A stretch of 32,202 nt of DNA. It comes from Sphaerisporangium sp. (lineage in GTDB: Bacteria > Actinomycetota > Actinomycetes > Streptosporangiales > Streptosporangiaceae). Where the stretch lies: contig JAOPYI010000297.1 of the NCBI GenBank assembly GCA_025964675.1, forward strand, positions 1 through 32,202. Direction: 5' to 3'. The notes below the pieces were generated by a model. It was not told the DNA's origin. It made no database searches and worked only from the letters and a program-made list of their open reading frames with translations. The translations under genes were made by a program, and so were the position numbers. Positions within the stretch are counted from its first letter, which is position 1. The number at the start of each line of letters is the position of its first letter. Shown one piece after another: positions 20,827-29,626 of the stretch.

Positions 20827-23622
20827 ATGAGCCTGATCGAACGACAGGAGGCATTAGCCTCTCTGGAGGGCCTACTCGCCAATGCCATCATGGGGAAGGG
20901 CCGGGTCGCCCTGGTGAGCGGCCCCGTCGCGACCGGCAAGAGCGAACTGCTCCACTCCTTCGCCGAGCAGGCCGCCGAGCTCGGCGCGCTTCCCATCACC
21001 GCGACAGGATCGCTGGCCGAGAGGGACCTGCCGCTCGGGGTGCTCGGCCAGCTCATCCAGGACGCCCCGCTGGTCATCGAGGAGCGTGAACGGGCCATGG
21101 CCCTGCTGCGCGAGGGCGCCCGCATCGTCATGTCGTCCGGCTCCTCGACGGACCCCCTGAAGCAGGTCGACGCGCAGATCGTGCACGCCCTGTGCACCGT
21201 GTTGCTCGAGTTGTCCGAGCGCTACCCCCTGATGATCGTCGTGGACGACGTGCACCACGCCGACCGGGCGTCGCTGCTCTGCCTGGCCTACCTGTCGCGG
21301 CGGGTGCGGTTCGCCTCCATCGTGGCGGTGTTCAGCCACTCCAGCCACGGGCGGTACGCCGAGACCTCCTTCCCGACCGAGCTGCTCCGCCAGCCCCACT
21401 GCCGTCGTATCCAGCTCTCCCCGCTGTCCCAGGCGGGCGTGATGAGCCTGGTGGCCGAGCAGCTGGGGACCGAGGCGGCCGAGCGGTTCGCCGGCGAATG
21501 GTATGCGCTCAGCGGTGGAAACCCTCTGCTGGCCATGGGACTGGTGGAGGACCACCAGGCGGCCATGCGGTCCGCCGGGGGAGAGCCTCCGGCCGAGCTG
21601 GTCCCGGGAGACGGATACGGGCAGGCGGTCCTGTCGTGCCTGCACCGCGCCGACCCGAAGATGCTCCAGGTGGCGTGGGGGCTCGGGGTCCTCGGCCAGG
21701 CCGACTCGCTCGACCAGCTCCTCGGGGTCAGCCCGGAGTACGTCACCCGCGAGCTTCAGTCCCTCGCCGTCGCCGGGCTGCTCACCATGAACCAGTTCCG
21801 GCACACCTCCGCCCGCGCGGCCGTACTCGCCGAGCTGGACCCCGACGAGCGGTCCGAGCTGCACCGCCGCGCGGCGGAGCTGGCCTACGACGGCGGCAGC
21901 TCCACCAAGGTGGTCGCCGAGCACCTGCTGCACGCCGGCCGCGTGGACGAGCCCTGGGCCGTCGAGGTTCTGGAGGACGCCGCGAGGCACGCGCTGCGCG
22001 AGGGCCGGGTCGAGGCCGCCGTGGAGTATCTGCGCCTGGCCTGCCGGACCAGCACCGACGCCGAGCAGCGGGTCAGGATAACCACCGCGCTCATGCGGGC
22101 AGAGTGGCGGATCAACCCGAGCACGCCCACCGGTCACTTCCCCGAGCTGACCGACGCTCTCCACCGGGGACACCTGCGGGGCAGCGACGCGGTGGTGCTG
22201 GCCAAGGCCCTGCTGTGGCACGGCAGGTTCGACGACGCGCAGGATGTGCTGAAGCGCCTCGGCGAGTCGGGGGAGAAGCTGGACGCCGACACGGTGACGG
22301 AGCTGGTGGTCACTCGGCCGCTGCTGCGCTGCGCGTACCCCTCGTTCCTGTCCCACCTGCCCCCGGTGAGCGGCGAGCAGTCCCGCGCGGCCATCCTCTC
22401 CGTTTCGGCGTACCGCCGCCTGGAGTCGGCGGTCACGCTCGCCTCCGTGCTGACCAGGGGCCCGCGCGAGGAGATCGTGGCCGTGGTCGAGCGGATCCTG
22501 CGCAGCTCCCGCCTCGACGAGATCTCGATGGACACCGTGGAGAGCGCCCTCCTCGCGCTCACCTACGGCGGGCGGCCCGACAAGGCGGCGCCGTGGTGTG
22601 ACCTGTTCATCGACGAGGCGTCCTCCCGGCACGCCCCGAGCAGGCAGGCCCGGCTGTCGGCGATCCGCGCGGAGATCGCGCTGCGCCAGGGCGACATGCT
22701 CGGGGCCGAGTTCCACGGCCGGCTGGCCCTCGACACCATCCCGCTCAGCGGATGGGGCGTGGCCGTCGGCGGGCCGCTGTCCAGCCTTGTGATCGCCTCG
22801 ACCGCGATGGGCAGCTACGACGCCGTCAACGAACTGCTCGACCAGCCCGTGCCTGACGCGATGTTCCAGACCCGCTGGGGGCTGCACTACCTGCACGCCA
22901 GGGGCCGTTACAGCCTGGCGACCGATCACGCCCAGCTCGCGCTCAGGGACTTCCAGCGGTGCGGCGAGCTCATGGGCCGGTGGGACCTCGACGTTCCTTG
23001 GCTCATCCCATGGCGTGCCGAGGCGGCCGAGGCCTGTCTGCGCCTCGGAAGGCCCGACCAGGCCCGGCGGCTGGTGGAGGAGCAGATCAGGCGGTGCGGG
23101 ACCAGCGCCCCACGGGTGCACGGGATCGCCATGCGCCTGCTGGCCGCCACCAGCGAGCCGAGGCACCGCCCCATGCTGCTGCGCCAGGCCGGTGACCTGC
23201 TGCAGTCCGGCGGAGACCGGTACGAGCTGGCGCGCGTGCTCGCCGACCTGACGGAGGCCTTCCACGCGCTCGGCGAGTACCGGCGGGCGGGGATGATCGG
23301 CGGCCGGGCCCGCGCGGTCGCCCAGGAGTGCCACGCCGATCCGCTGAGCAGGTCGCTCGCCCGGGACGGCGACGCGAGTACCGCCGTGGTGTCGGGCTCG
23401 CCGTCCGACGCGGCCGACGTCACGGCCATCCTGAGCGACGCTGAGCGGCGGGTCGCGGTGCTGGCGGCGGCCGGCTACACCAACCGTGAGATCGCCGACA
23501 AGCTCTACGTCACGGTGAGCACCGTCGAGCAGCACCTCACCCGCACCTACAGGAAGCTCGACATCACCAGCCGCGCCGAGCTTCCTTCCACCCTCGAAAT
23601 CGGTACTTCGATGCCCGCCTGA
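20827..23622 (+). CDS. LAL-type LuxR family transcriptional regulator
   Basis: This 931-residue regulator has an N-terminal AAA-type ATPase with P-loop GPVATGKS (32-39) and Walker B LMIVVDDVHHAD. A long helical TPR-like middle follows, then a C-terminal LuxR helix-turn-helix (869-921), with NREIADKLYVTVSTVEQHL. Large ATP-binding LuxR proteins are typical pathway-specific activators of actinomycete gene clusters. Codon 10 is TTA (20854-20856), rare in this GC-rich genome and a classic target of the bldA leucyl-tRNA, so translation may be development-dependent. The ATG at 20827 has AAGGGGGG about 7 nt upstream. A 126-bp, less GC-rich gap separates it from the LeuA-type gene. It holds GGACAAG (20758) and GGACAAC (20768). 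The gene may have its own promoter. Confidence 0.93.
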   Translation: MSLIERQEALASLEGLLANAIMGKGRVALVSGPVATGKSELLHSFAEQAAELGALPITATGSLAERDLPLGVLGQLIQDAPLVIEERERAMALLREGARIVMSSGSSTDPLKQVDAQIVHALCTVLLELSERYPLMIVVDDVHHADRASLLCLAYLSRRVRFASIVAVFSHSSHGRYAETSFPTELLRQPHCRRIQLSPLSQAGVMSLVAEQLGTEAAERFAGEWYALSGGNPLLAMGLVEDHQAAMRSAGGEPPAELVPGDGYGQAVLSCLHRADPKMLQVAWGLGVLGQADSLDQLLGVSPEYVTRELQSLAVAGLLTMNQFRHTSARAAVLAELDPDERSELHRRAAELAYDGGSSTKVVAEHLLHAGRVDEPWAVEVLEDAARHALREGRVEAAVEYLRLACRTSTDAEQRVRITTALMRAEWRINPSTPTGHFPELTDALHRGHLRGSDAVVLAKALLWHGRFDDAQDVLKRLGESGEKLDADTVTELVVTRPLLRCAYPSFLSHLPPVSGEQSRAAILSVSAYRRLESAVTLASVLTRGPREEIVAVVERILRSSRLDEISMDTVESALLALTYGGRPDKAAPWCDLFIDEASSRHAPSRQARLSAIRAEIALRQGDMLGAEFHGRLALDTIPLSGWGVAVGGPLSSLVIASTAMGSYDAVNELLDQPVPDAMFQTRWGLHYLHARGRYSLATDHAQLALRDFQRCGELMGRWDLDVPWLIPWRAEAAEACLRLGRPDQARRLVEEQIRRCGTSAPRVHGIAMRLLAATSEPRHRPMLLRQAGDLLQSGGDRYELARVLADLTEAFHALGEYRRAGMIGGRARAVAQECHADPLSRSLARDGDASTAVVSGSPSDAADVTAILSDAERRVAVLAAAGYTNREIADKLYVTVSTVEQHLTRTYRKLDITSRAELPSTLEIGTSMPA

Positions 23623-23643
23623 ACCGCTCCGCCGCAGGAGCGC

Positions 23644-24918
23644 TCACGTCGCCCAGCGCGGTCGCCCCGATGTCCCCGGCGCTCCCGGCCTTCCCTGCCG
23701 GCGGCGTCGAGGCAGGGGCGTAAGACCGCTTCGCGTGAGGCGGAGCTCCCGCAGGGCACGCGCCGCCCCGGTCTCCCTGGCCAGGTCAAGGGCGCGGCGC
23801 GCGACCTGCGCGGAGCGCTCGCTCTCGTGCGCGTCGGCGTAGGCGTGGGCGAGGCGGGCCAGGTCGTAGGCCGCCGCCGGGCTCCGCCCGGCGGCGGCCA
23901 GCTCGCGTTCCAGGATCTCGATCGCGTCGTCCAGGTGGCCGAGGTCGATGAGGCACTCGGCGGCAAGCACGTCGTGCAGGGAAGGGGAGTAGTCCAAGGT
24001 GAACCTCGAGCGTTCCTCCGGCTCTGCCGAGGGTGGCTCGGCGGATTCCTCCAGGCGGCGGTGGCACATGTCCTCCTCACCGGCCATCGCGTGGCCCTGC
24101 GCCTCGCGCAGGCGGGTCACCGCGTCCAGGCGCGGTGAGGGGGCGGCGTGCTCGCGGGCGGGGCGTTCCCTGGCGGCCACGGCGATCTCTATCACCTCGC
24201 CGGGATCGCTGCCCGGGCCGGTGAGCGCCGCGCGGCTGGCGAGCGTGTACGCCACCAGCCGCTCGTCCTCCGACTGGCCCGCGGCGCGCCGGGCGATGGC
24301 GGACCACCTCAGCGCCTCGTCGAGGTCGCCCGCCTCGTACCGCATGCGGCTGATCGTCTCGGCGTCCTCGGACGACAGCGTGATCAGGGCCCGGCGGACC
24401 GATGGCCTGGCGTCGCCGCGGAATCCCTCGATGAGCGTGAAGACAGGAGACAGCGCATCGGCCAGCTCGGCCGGGCGGTGCTCGGGCCGGGCGCACGCGT
24501 CGAGGACGGCTTCGAGGTAGGCCACGGTCCGCTCGTCGGCCCGCCGGGGATCCTCGATCGCCCTGCCGGTCCGCTCCTCGTCCTCGGCGGTGAAGCGCCC
24601 TGGCACCAGCGGAACGCCCGTGACGTGGTGCCACAGGGTGGTGCCTGCGGGTTCCCCGCCTTCCCGGCCGAGCAGATCGGCCTCCTCGGCGCCGAACACG
24701 CGGCAGAGCAGCTCGGTGTACCGGTCGCCGGGCCGCCGCTCGCCGGCCTCCCACGAGCGGACCGTCTCGGTGAGATCCTCCCCGGCGGGAAGGCGGTCAC
24801 GGGTGTCCTCGTCGGCCGCGTCGGTGAGCCGCCGCCCGAGGTCCTCGCGGTTCCACAGCCTGCCCCGCCGCCACGCCCGCAGCCGTGCGGCCCAGAGAGG
24901 AATGTCGATGCCGATCAT
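23644..24918 (-). CDS. XRE family regulator with TPR-like C-terminal region
   Basis: This 424-residue protein begins MIGIDIPLWAARLRAWRRGR and continues into a Cro/CI-type helix-turn-helix (about 10-75), where ETVRSWEAGERRPGD is the recognition and closing region. The remaining 350 residues are alpha-helical and TPR-like (LDEALRWSAIARRAAGQSED, DLGHLDDAIEILERELAAAG). This architecture is very common in actinomycetes, often next to DUF397 or biosynthetic genes, though no DUF397 gene is here. The ATG at 24918 follows GGAGG by 4 nt; longer frames upstream are rejected because the HTH begins here. Its end is 21 bp from the convergent LAL gene. The function is presumed transcriptional control, with unknown targets. 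Confidence 0.88.
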   Translation of the reverse strand: MIGIDIPLWAARLRAWRRGRLWNREDLGRRLTDAADEDTRDRLPAGEDLTETVRSWEAGERRPGDRYTELLCRVFGAEEADLLGREGGEPAGTTLWHHVTGVPLVPGRFTAEDEERTGRAIEDPRRADERTVAYLEAVLDACARPEHRPAELADALSPVFTLIEGFRGDARPSVRRALITLSSEDAETISRMRYEAGDLDEALRWSAIARRAAGQSEDERLVAYTLASRAALTGPGSDPGEVIEIAVAARERPAREHAAPSPRLDAVTRLREAQGHAMAGEEDMCHRRLEESAEPPSAEPEERSRFTLDYSPSLHDVLAAECLIDLGHLDDAIEILERELAAAGRSPAAAYDLARLAHAYADAHESERSAQVARRALDLARETGAARALRELRLTRSGLTPLPRRRRQGRPGAPGTSGRPRWAT

Positions 24919-25102
24919 CGCGCCTCCTGCATGCGAGTGGGCACAGGTGCTCCGGGGACACCCGCCTTTCATCCTTCGCCGCCGCAAAGGGTTCGTTATC
25001 CCCCAACCTGAGAGTGAATCCCTGACCGGCGCCTCCGTGGATGTGGCCCTGACCTGCACTACCGTCACGCGGAGTACGCATGGACGACCAGGAAGACCGA
25101 TC

Positions 25103-25789
25103 ATGACGCCGCTCAGCCGACGGGCCGGACGCGATCCGCTGCCCATGGCGCTCATCATGCTCACCGTGATGAGCGGTTTCGTGGACGCCGCCAGCTACTT
25201 GGGGCTCGGGCACGTCTTCACGGCCAACATGACCGGCAACGTGGTGATCCTGGGCTTCGCCGCCGCGGGCGCCCCCGGGTTCTCGGCCACGGCCTCGCTG
25301 GTCTCACTCTTCGGCTTCCTCACCGGGGCGGTCGCGGGCGGCCGCGCCGACGTCCATCTGAGGTCCCGGCGCGCCCGGATCCTGGTCACCCTTGCCGCGG
25401 AGGCCGTCATGCTGGGCCTCGCCGCGCTGATCGCGGCCGTCTCGGGCGTCGCCACCTCCGCCGACCGCTACCCGGTGATCGCGCTGGTCGCCGTCGCCAT
25501 GGGCATGCGGAACGCCACCGTGCGGCTCCTCGCGATACCGGACCTGACCACGACCGTCCTCACACGCATCCTCACCGGCCTGGCGTCCGAGTCGAGCCTG
25601 GCCGGCGGCACCAACCCGAGGGCCGTGCGCAGGATCGCCTCCGTGCTCTCCATACTGCTCGGCGCCTACCTCGGAGCCCTTCTGCTGCGGCACGTCGGCG
25701 TCGAGTGGGTGCTGCTGGCCGTCGCCTCATGCGTCGCGCTGACCGCCTCAGGGTACGCGGCGCACCCTGGCTCCCAGCGGGACCCCTGA
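25103..25789 (+). CDS. DUF1275 (YoaK-like) membrane protein
   Basis: This 228-residue integral membrane protein matches the DUF1275/YoaK family: MLTVMSGFVDAASYLGLGHV and FTANMTGNVVILG near the start, and GMRNATVRLLAIPDLTTTVL in the second half. About six hydrophobic segments are visible. The biochemical role of the family is not established. The ATG at 25103 follows AGGAAGA by about 8 nt; a much longer frame opening at 24590 overlaps the divergent XRE gene and is rejected. The 184-bp gap to the XRE gene must hold both promoters. Confidence 0.9.
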   Translation: MTPLSRRAGRDPLPMALIMLTVMSGFVDAASYLGLGHVFTANMTGNVVILGFAAAGAPGFSATASLVSLFGFLTGAVAGGRADVHLRSRRARILVTLAAEAVMLGLAALIAAVSGVATSADRYPVIALVAVAMGMRNATVRLLAIPDLTTTVLTRILTGLASESSLAGGTNPRAVRRIASVLSILLGAYLGALLLRHVGVEWVLLAVASCVALTASGYAAHPGSQRDP

Positions 25790-25899
25790 GTCACATCTCC
25801 GGGCCGACGTGGGGTTTCGACGTCGTCAGGAGCATCTGGAACTGGCTCGTGGGCCACTGATTTCCGGCGTTTCCCTCCAACTTGGCGTGCGGATATGCC

Positions 25900-25932
25900 T
25901 ATCGTGACGGCTATGTGACCGGTATGTGATCG
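25900..25932 (+). promoter_or_regulatory. Three 11-bp direct repeats upstream of the kinase operon
   Basis: TATCGTGACGG (25900), CTATGTGACCG (25911) and GTATGTGATCG (25922) are three tandem 11-mers, with GTGA in phase at 25904, 25915 and 25926. One-turn direct repeats suggest cooperative binding on one face of the helix, as by SARP or OmpR-type regulators. The core differs from that at 18294. The repeats lie 114 bp upstream of the first gene of the operon. Confidence 0.45.
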
Positions 25933-26002
25933 AATACCCGCCTTGACGACCCCGCAGGTCGCACGCGCGTCCCCGAATTATGGAAAGAATGTGTATGTAG
26001 AT

Positions 26003-26012
26003 GGACTAGTCC
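26003..26012. promoter_or_regulatory. 10-bp palindrome near the operon start
   Basis: GGACTAGTCC is a perfect palindrome 33 nt upstream of the ATG at 26046. It sits in a less GC-rich stretch that probably contains the transcription start. It is an operator candidate without further support. Confidence 0.2.
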
Positions 26013-26045
26013 GTCCGACACCGGGGGAGGCGCGGAGCGTTGGGC

Positions 26046-27236
26046 ATGCGTGGGGCCGCCGGCCCGCCGATGAGCCTTGAGGCGATCGACCATGCCCTGG
26101 GCCGCCGCATGGAGGAGCGCGACCGCATCGCCGGCGACCTGCTCGACCTCGACGACCACCCGAGCCACCGGCTGCTGAAGGGCATGAGTCCCACAGGGGA
26201 GACCGGGCGCCGGTGGGACGAGGCGCAGATCAGGCTCGTGACCCTGTGGTGGCTCTTCGACGCCTACCGGCGGGTGCTCGACCGGGCGCAGGAGATCAGG
26301 GCCGGTCACAGGCCCGACCTCGTCACGCTGGCCATGCTGCTCACTGGTCCTTCGGTGGAGCTGAAGCCCGACGACGTGCCCGTGGAGAAGCGCTCCCTGC
26401 TCCGTGCCGTGGGCGAGTGGATCACCCTCGACGTGATCCTCGCCCGCATGGACCAGGCATACCGCGAGGTGGCGGAGACGGTCGCGGCCGTGGACGCCGC
26501 CTGGAGCCTGCTGCTCCCGAGGCTCGACGAGACCGACGCCGCCCGCCGCGCGGCGAGGGACCTGGCCCGCGACCTCGGCACCCCAGACCCCGAGCTCGAC
26601 CGCCTCGACGCCGGCGCCGGCCGCCTCCGCGCCGCGGTCACCGCCGACCCGCTGGGCTCCACCGCGCTGCGCGACGAGCTCGACGCGACCGCGGCCGCCG
26701 TCGCCGCCCGGCGCGGCCTGCTGGAGCAGGCGGTGCGGGTCCGCGAGGAGTACGCCGACCGGGCCCGCCGCCTGGACGAGCGGATCACGCGGGTCGCCGA
26801 GGCCGAGGACGAGGCGCGCCGGATCCGTGACGTGGTCACCGTCAAGATCGCCTCCCCGTCCCTTCCCGAGCTTCCCGACCAGGCGCCCGCGCTGCGCGAC
26901 CGCCTGTCCGCGCTCGGCACGGTCGACGGCCGCTGGCTGGAGCTGGTCGAGCGCCTGACCGGGCTCGAGCGCGGCGTCGAGGAGGCGCTGGCGCAGGCGG
27001 GCAGGGCCGCGGAGTCGATCGGCGGCCTGATCGGCCGCCGCGACGAGCTTCGCGGGCGGCTCTCCGCGTACCAGGCCAAGGCGGTGCGCCTCGGCCACGC
27101 GGAGGACATCACGCTGACAGGGCTGTACGGCGTGGCGCGTGACCTTCTTTGGACGGCGCCGTGCGACCTGCGGCGGGCGACCGTCGCGGTCGCGGAGTAC
27201 CAGCGGGCCATCACTCGGATCGGAGCGGCCGGATGA
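26046..27236 (+). CDS. Coiled-coil protein of the PknG-type kinase operon, function unknown
   Basis: This protein of about 396 residues is almost entirely charged, Ala/Arg/Glu-rich helix with no signal peptide or membrane segment. An N-terminal third (ALGRRMEERDRIAGDLLDLD to LLTGPSVELKPDDVPVEKRS) looks globular. The rest (AAWSLLLPRLDETDAARRAA and onward to the C-terminus) reads as long coiled coils. I do not recognise a named domain. Its stop overlaps the kinase start (ATGA), so the two are translated together, and it may be a partner or scaffold of the kinase. ATG 26046 has GGAG 8 nt upstream; TTG 26040 and ATG 26070 are in-frame alternatives. Confidence 0.85.
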   Translation: MRGAAGPPMSLEAIDHALGRRMEERDRIAGDLLDLDDHPSHRLLKGMSPTGETGRRWDEAQIRLVTLWWLFDAYRRVLDRAQEIRAGHRPDLVTLAMLLTGPSVELKPDDVPVEKRSLLRAVGEWITLDVILARMDQAYREVAETVAAVDAAWSLLLPRLDETDAARRAARDLARDLGTPDPELDRLDAGAGRLRAAVTADPLGSTALRDELDATAAAVAARRGLLEQAVRVREEYADRARRLDERITRVAEAEDEARRIRDVVTVKIASPSLPELPDQAPALRDRLSALGTVDGRWLELVERLTGLERGVEEALAQAGRAAESIGGLIGRRDELRGRLSAYQAKAVRLGHAEDITLTGLYGVARDLLWTAPCDLRRATVAVAEYQRAITRIGAAG

Positions 27237-29626
27237 CCAAGTGCACGCAACCCGGATGCGCCGGGACGGTGGTGGACGGTTACTGCGACACCTGCGGCAT
27301 GGCGCCCCAGCCGGAGGCGGCGCCGTCCGGCGGTCCCGGGAGCCCGTGGCCCCAGAGCGCCGCTTCGCCGGGTTCCGGGGCCCCGGGCCGGCCGGGCACC
27401 GCCTGGCCCTCGATGGCGCCCGGCTCCCCGCCGCAGCCCCCGCCCGCCTCGGGCCGGCCCGGCGTCGCGTGGCCTTCCGGCGTGGCGGCCCCTTCAGGGT
27501 CGATGACCAGGCCGTCCATCGGCGTCCCCGGCACCGCCGTCACCGGGTCGTCGGGCACGGCCTCAACCGGCTTCACCAGCGCCTCCCGCCGCAGCAGCAC
27601 CCGTTCCCGCCGGGGGATGCTCGGCATGGGGCTCGTCGAGGTGCCCCCGGTGCCCTACCGGGACCCGTCGGCGGTGGTCCTGGTCGACCCCGTGGTGCCC
27701 GAGGACCGCCGCTTCTGCGGCAACTCCGACTGCGGCAAGCCGGTGGGCCGCCAGAGGGACGGCCGTCCGGGGCGGCCCGAGGGGTTCTGCCCGCACTGCG
27801 GCCAGCGCTTCTCGTTCACGCCGAAGCTCCGCGAGGACGATCTGGTCGCCGGGCAGTACGAGGTCAAGGGATGCCTGGCCCACGGAGGCCTCGGCTGGAT
27901 CTACCTGGCCGCCGACCGCAACCTCGACGGCCGCTGGGTCGTCATGAAGGGCCTGCTGGACACCGGCGACCTGGAGGCGCTCGCCGCCGCCGAGGCCGAG
28001 CGGCGCTACCTCACGGCGATGGACCACCCGAACATCGTCAAGATCTTCAACTTCGTGAGCCACCCCGACCCCGGCACGGGGACGATGGTGGGCTACATCG
28101 TCATGGAGTACGTCGGCGGCGAGCCCCTTCAGGACCTGCTGCGCAAGAGGCTCAGGGAGACCGGCAACAGCCAGGCGCTCCCGCTGTCCCAGGTCATCGC
28201 CTACGGGCTGGAGATCCTCCGGGCCTTCGGCTACCTGCATGATCGCGGCATGCTGTACTGCGACCTCAAGCCCGCCAACGTCATCCAGGTGGAGGAGCAG
28301 CTCAAGCTCATCGACCTCGGCGCCGTGCGGCGCGTCGACGACCCCGACAGCGCGATCTACGGGACCGTCGGCTACCAGGCGCCCGAGATCGCCTCCCGCG
28401 GCCCGTCCGTCGCCTCCGACCTCTACACCGTGGGCCGCACGCTCGCCGTGCTGAGCCATCCGTTCAGCCCCGCCAGCGGAGGCGCCGCCGCGCCGCTGCC
28501 CGACATGGGCCCTCGGCACGAGTCCTACCAGCGGTTCCTGCAGCGTGCGACCGACTCAGATCCCGGCAGGCGCTTCCAGAGCGCGGCCGAGATGTCCGAC
28601 CAGCTCGTCGGCGTGCTGAGGGAGACCAGGGCAGCGGAGGACGGCGTTCCGAACCCCGCGCAGTCCGGAGTGTTCGGTCCCGAGCGGGCGGCCGTGGGCA
28701 CCGAGCTGGCGCCGGCCACCACGGGGCGGGTCTTCGGCGACCTGGACCGCCTGGACGCCGCGGGCGGGCTGCCCGTCCCCTTGGTCGACCCGCTGGACCC
28801 CGCCGCCGGGTTCCTCGCGGGCCTCACCTCGGGCAACCCGGACGAGCTGATCGCCGTGCTGGAGTCCGCGCCCCCCACCCCTGAGACCTCGCTCGCGCTG
28901 ATCAGGGTGCTGAGCGAGCTCGGACGCCCCGTTCCCGAGGCGTTGTACGCGGCGGCGGCCAAGGACCTTCCCGGGGACTGGCGGCTGTGGTGGTACCGCG
29001 GGGTCGCGGAGCTGGCCTCGGGGGACGTCGGCATGGCCGTGCGGTTCTTCGACGGGCTGTACGCGTGGTTCCCGGGCGAGGCGGCGCCGAGGCTTGCCCT
29101 CGCGTTCGCCCTCGAGGCCGCGGGGGCGAACGCCGAGGCCGCCCGGCACCACGCGGCCGTCTGGCAGACCGACCGGTCCTACGTCAGCGCCTGCTTCGGC
29201 CTCGCGCGGATCCGGCTCGCCGAGGGCGACCGGGCCGGGGCCACCCGCGCGCTGGACGAGGTGCCGCCGACCTCCATCCACCGGACCGCCGCCCAGGTGG
29301 CCGCCGTGGCGGTGACCGTACGCGGGCAGGCGCCGGCCACGCTAGAGCTGGTCGCCGCCGGGGAGCGGCTGCGGAGCCTGAAGCTCGACTCCCGCGACCG
29401 CGACGGGCTCGCCTCCGAGGTGCTGGAGAGCGCGCTCGCCCGGTTCGTCGCCGGCCAGCCGGTGTCCGGCGCCGGCGCGCTGCTCGGCACGCCGCTGAAC
29501 GAGCATGGTGTGCGCGGCGAGCTGGAGCGGGTCTACCGGGCACTCGCCAGGTCGGCCCCCTCCACCGAGGACCGCCACGCCCTCATCGGGCGCGCCAACG
29601 CCGTGCGCCCGAGGACGCTGTTGTGA
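27233..29626 (+). CDS. pknG: PknG-type serine/threonine protein kinase with zinc ribbons and TPR
   Basis: This 797-residue soluble kinase has the PknG order. An extra N-terminal zinc ribbon (Cys4, Cys9, Cys18, Cys21) is followed by a Pro/Gly/Ser-rich linker of about 100 residues. A rubredoxin-like ribbon comes next (Cys162, Cys167, Cys186, Cys189), then the kinase domain from about residue 205, and a TPR region to the end. The ATP lysine is Lys239 (VVMKG), the catalytic loop is YCDLKPANV with Asp344, and the metal-binding motif LIDLG has Asp361. The Arg before the catalytic Asp is replaced (YCD), as in mycobacterial PknG (YND). Mycobacterial PknG controls glutamate metabolism through GarA; whether that holds here is not shown. 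It starts by ATGA overlap and ends by GTGA overlap with the phosphatase. Confidence 0.93.
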   Translation: MTKCTQPGCAGTVVDGYCDTCGMAPQPEAAPSGGPGSPWPQSAASPGSGAPGRPGTAWPSMAPGSPPQPPPASGRPGVAWPSGVAAPSGSMTRPSIGVPGTAVTGSSGTASTGFTSASRRSSTRSRRGMLGMGLVEVPPVPYRDPSAVVLVDPVVPEDRRFCGNSDCGKPVGRQRDGRPGRPEGFCPHCGQRFSFTPKLREDDLVAGQYEVKGCLAHGGLGWIYLAADRNLDGRWVVMKGLLDTGDLEALAAAEAERRYLTAMDHPNIVKIFNFVSHPDPGTGTMVGYIVMEYVGGEPLQDLLRKRLRETGNSQALPLSQVIAYGLEILRAFGYLHDRGMLYCDLKPANVIQVEEQLKLIDLGAVRRVDDPDSAIYGTVGYQAPEIASRGPSVASDLYTVGRTLAVLSHPFSPASGGAAAPLPDMGPRHESYQRFLQRATDSDPGRRFQSAAEMSDQLVGVLRETRAAEDGVPNPAQSGVFGPERAAVGTELAPATTGRVFGDLDRLDAAGGLPVPLVDPLDPAAGFLAGLTSGNPDELIAVLESAPPTPETSLALIRVLSELGRPVPEALYAAAAKDLPGDWRLWWYRGVAELASGDVGMAVRFFDGLYAWFPGEAAPRLALAFALEAAGANAEAARHHAAVWQTDRSYVSACFGLARIRLAEGDRAGATRALDEVPPTSIHRTAAQVAAVAVTVRGQAPATLELVAAGERLRSLKLDSRDRDGLASEVLESALARFVAGQPVSGAGALLGTPLNEHGVRGELERVYRALARSAPSTEDRHALIGRANAVRPRTLL

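Noticed and set aside
20872-23535. 887-codon minus-strand frame opposite the LAL gene
   Set aside because: Antisense shadow with low-complexity product; the plus strand has P-loop and LuxR HTH.
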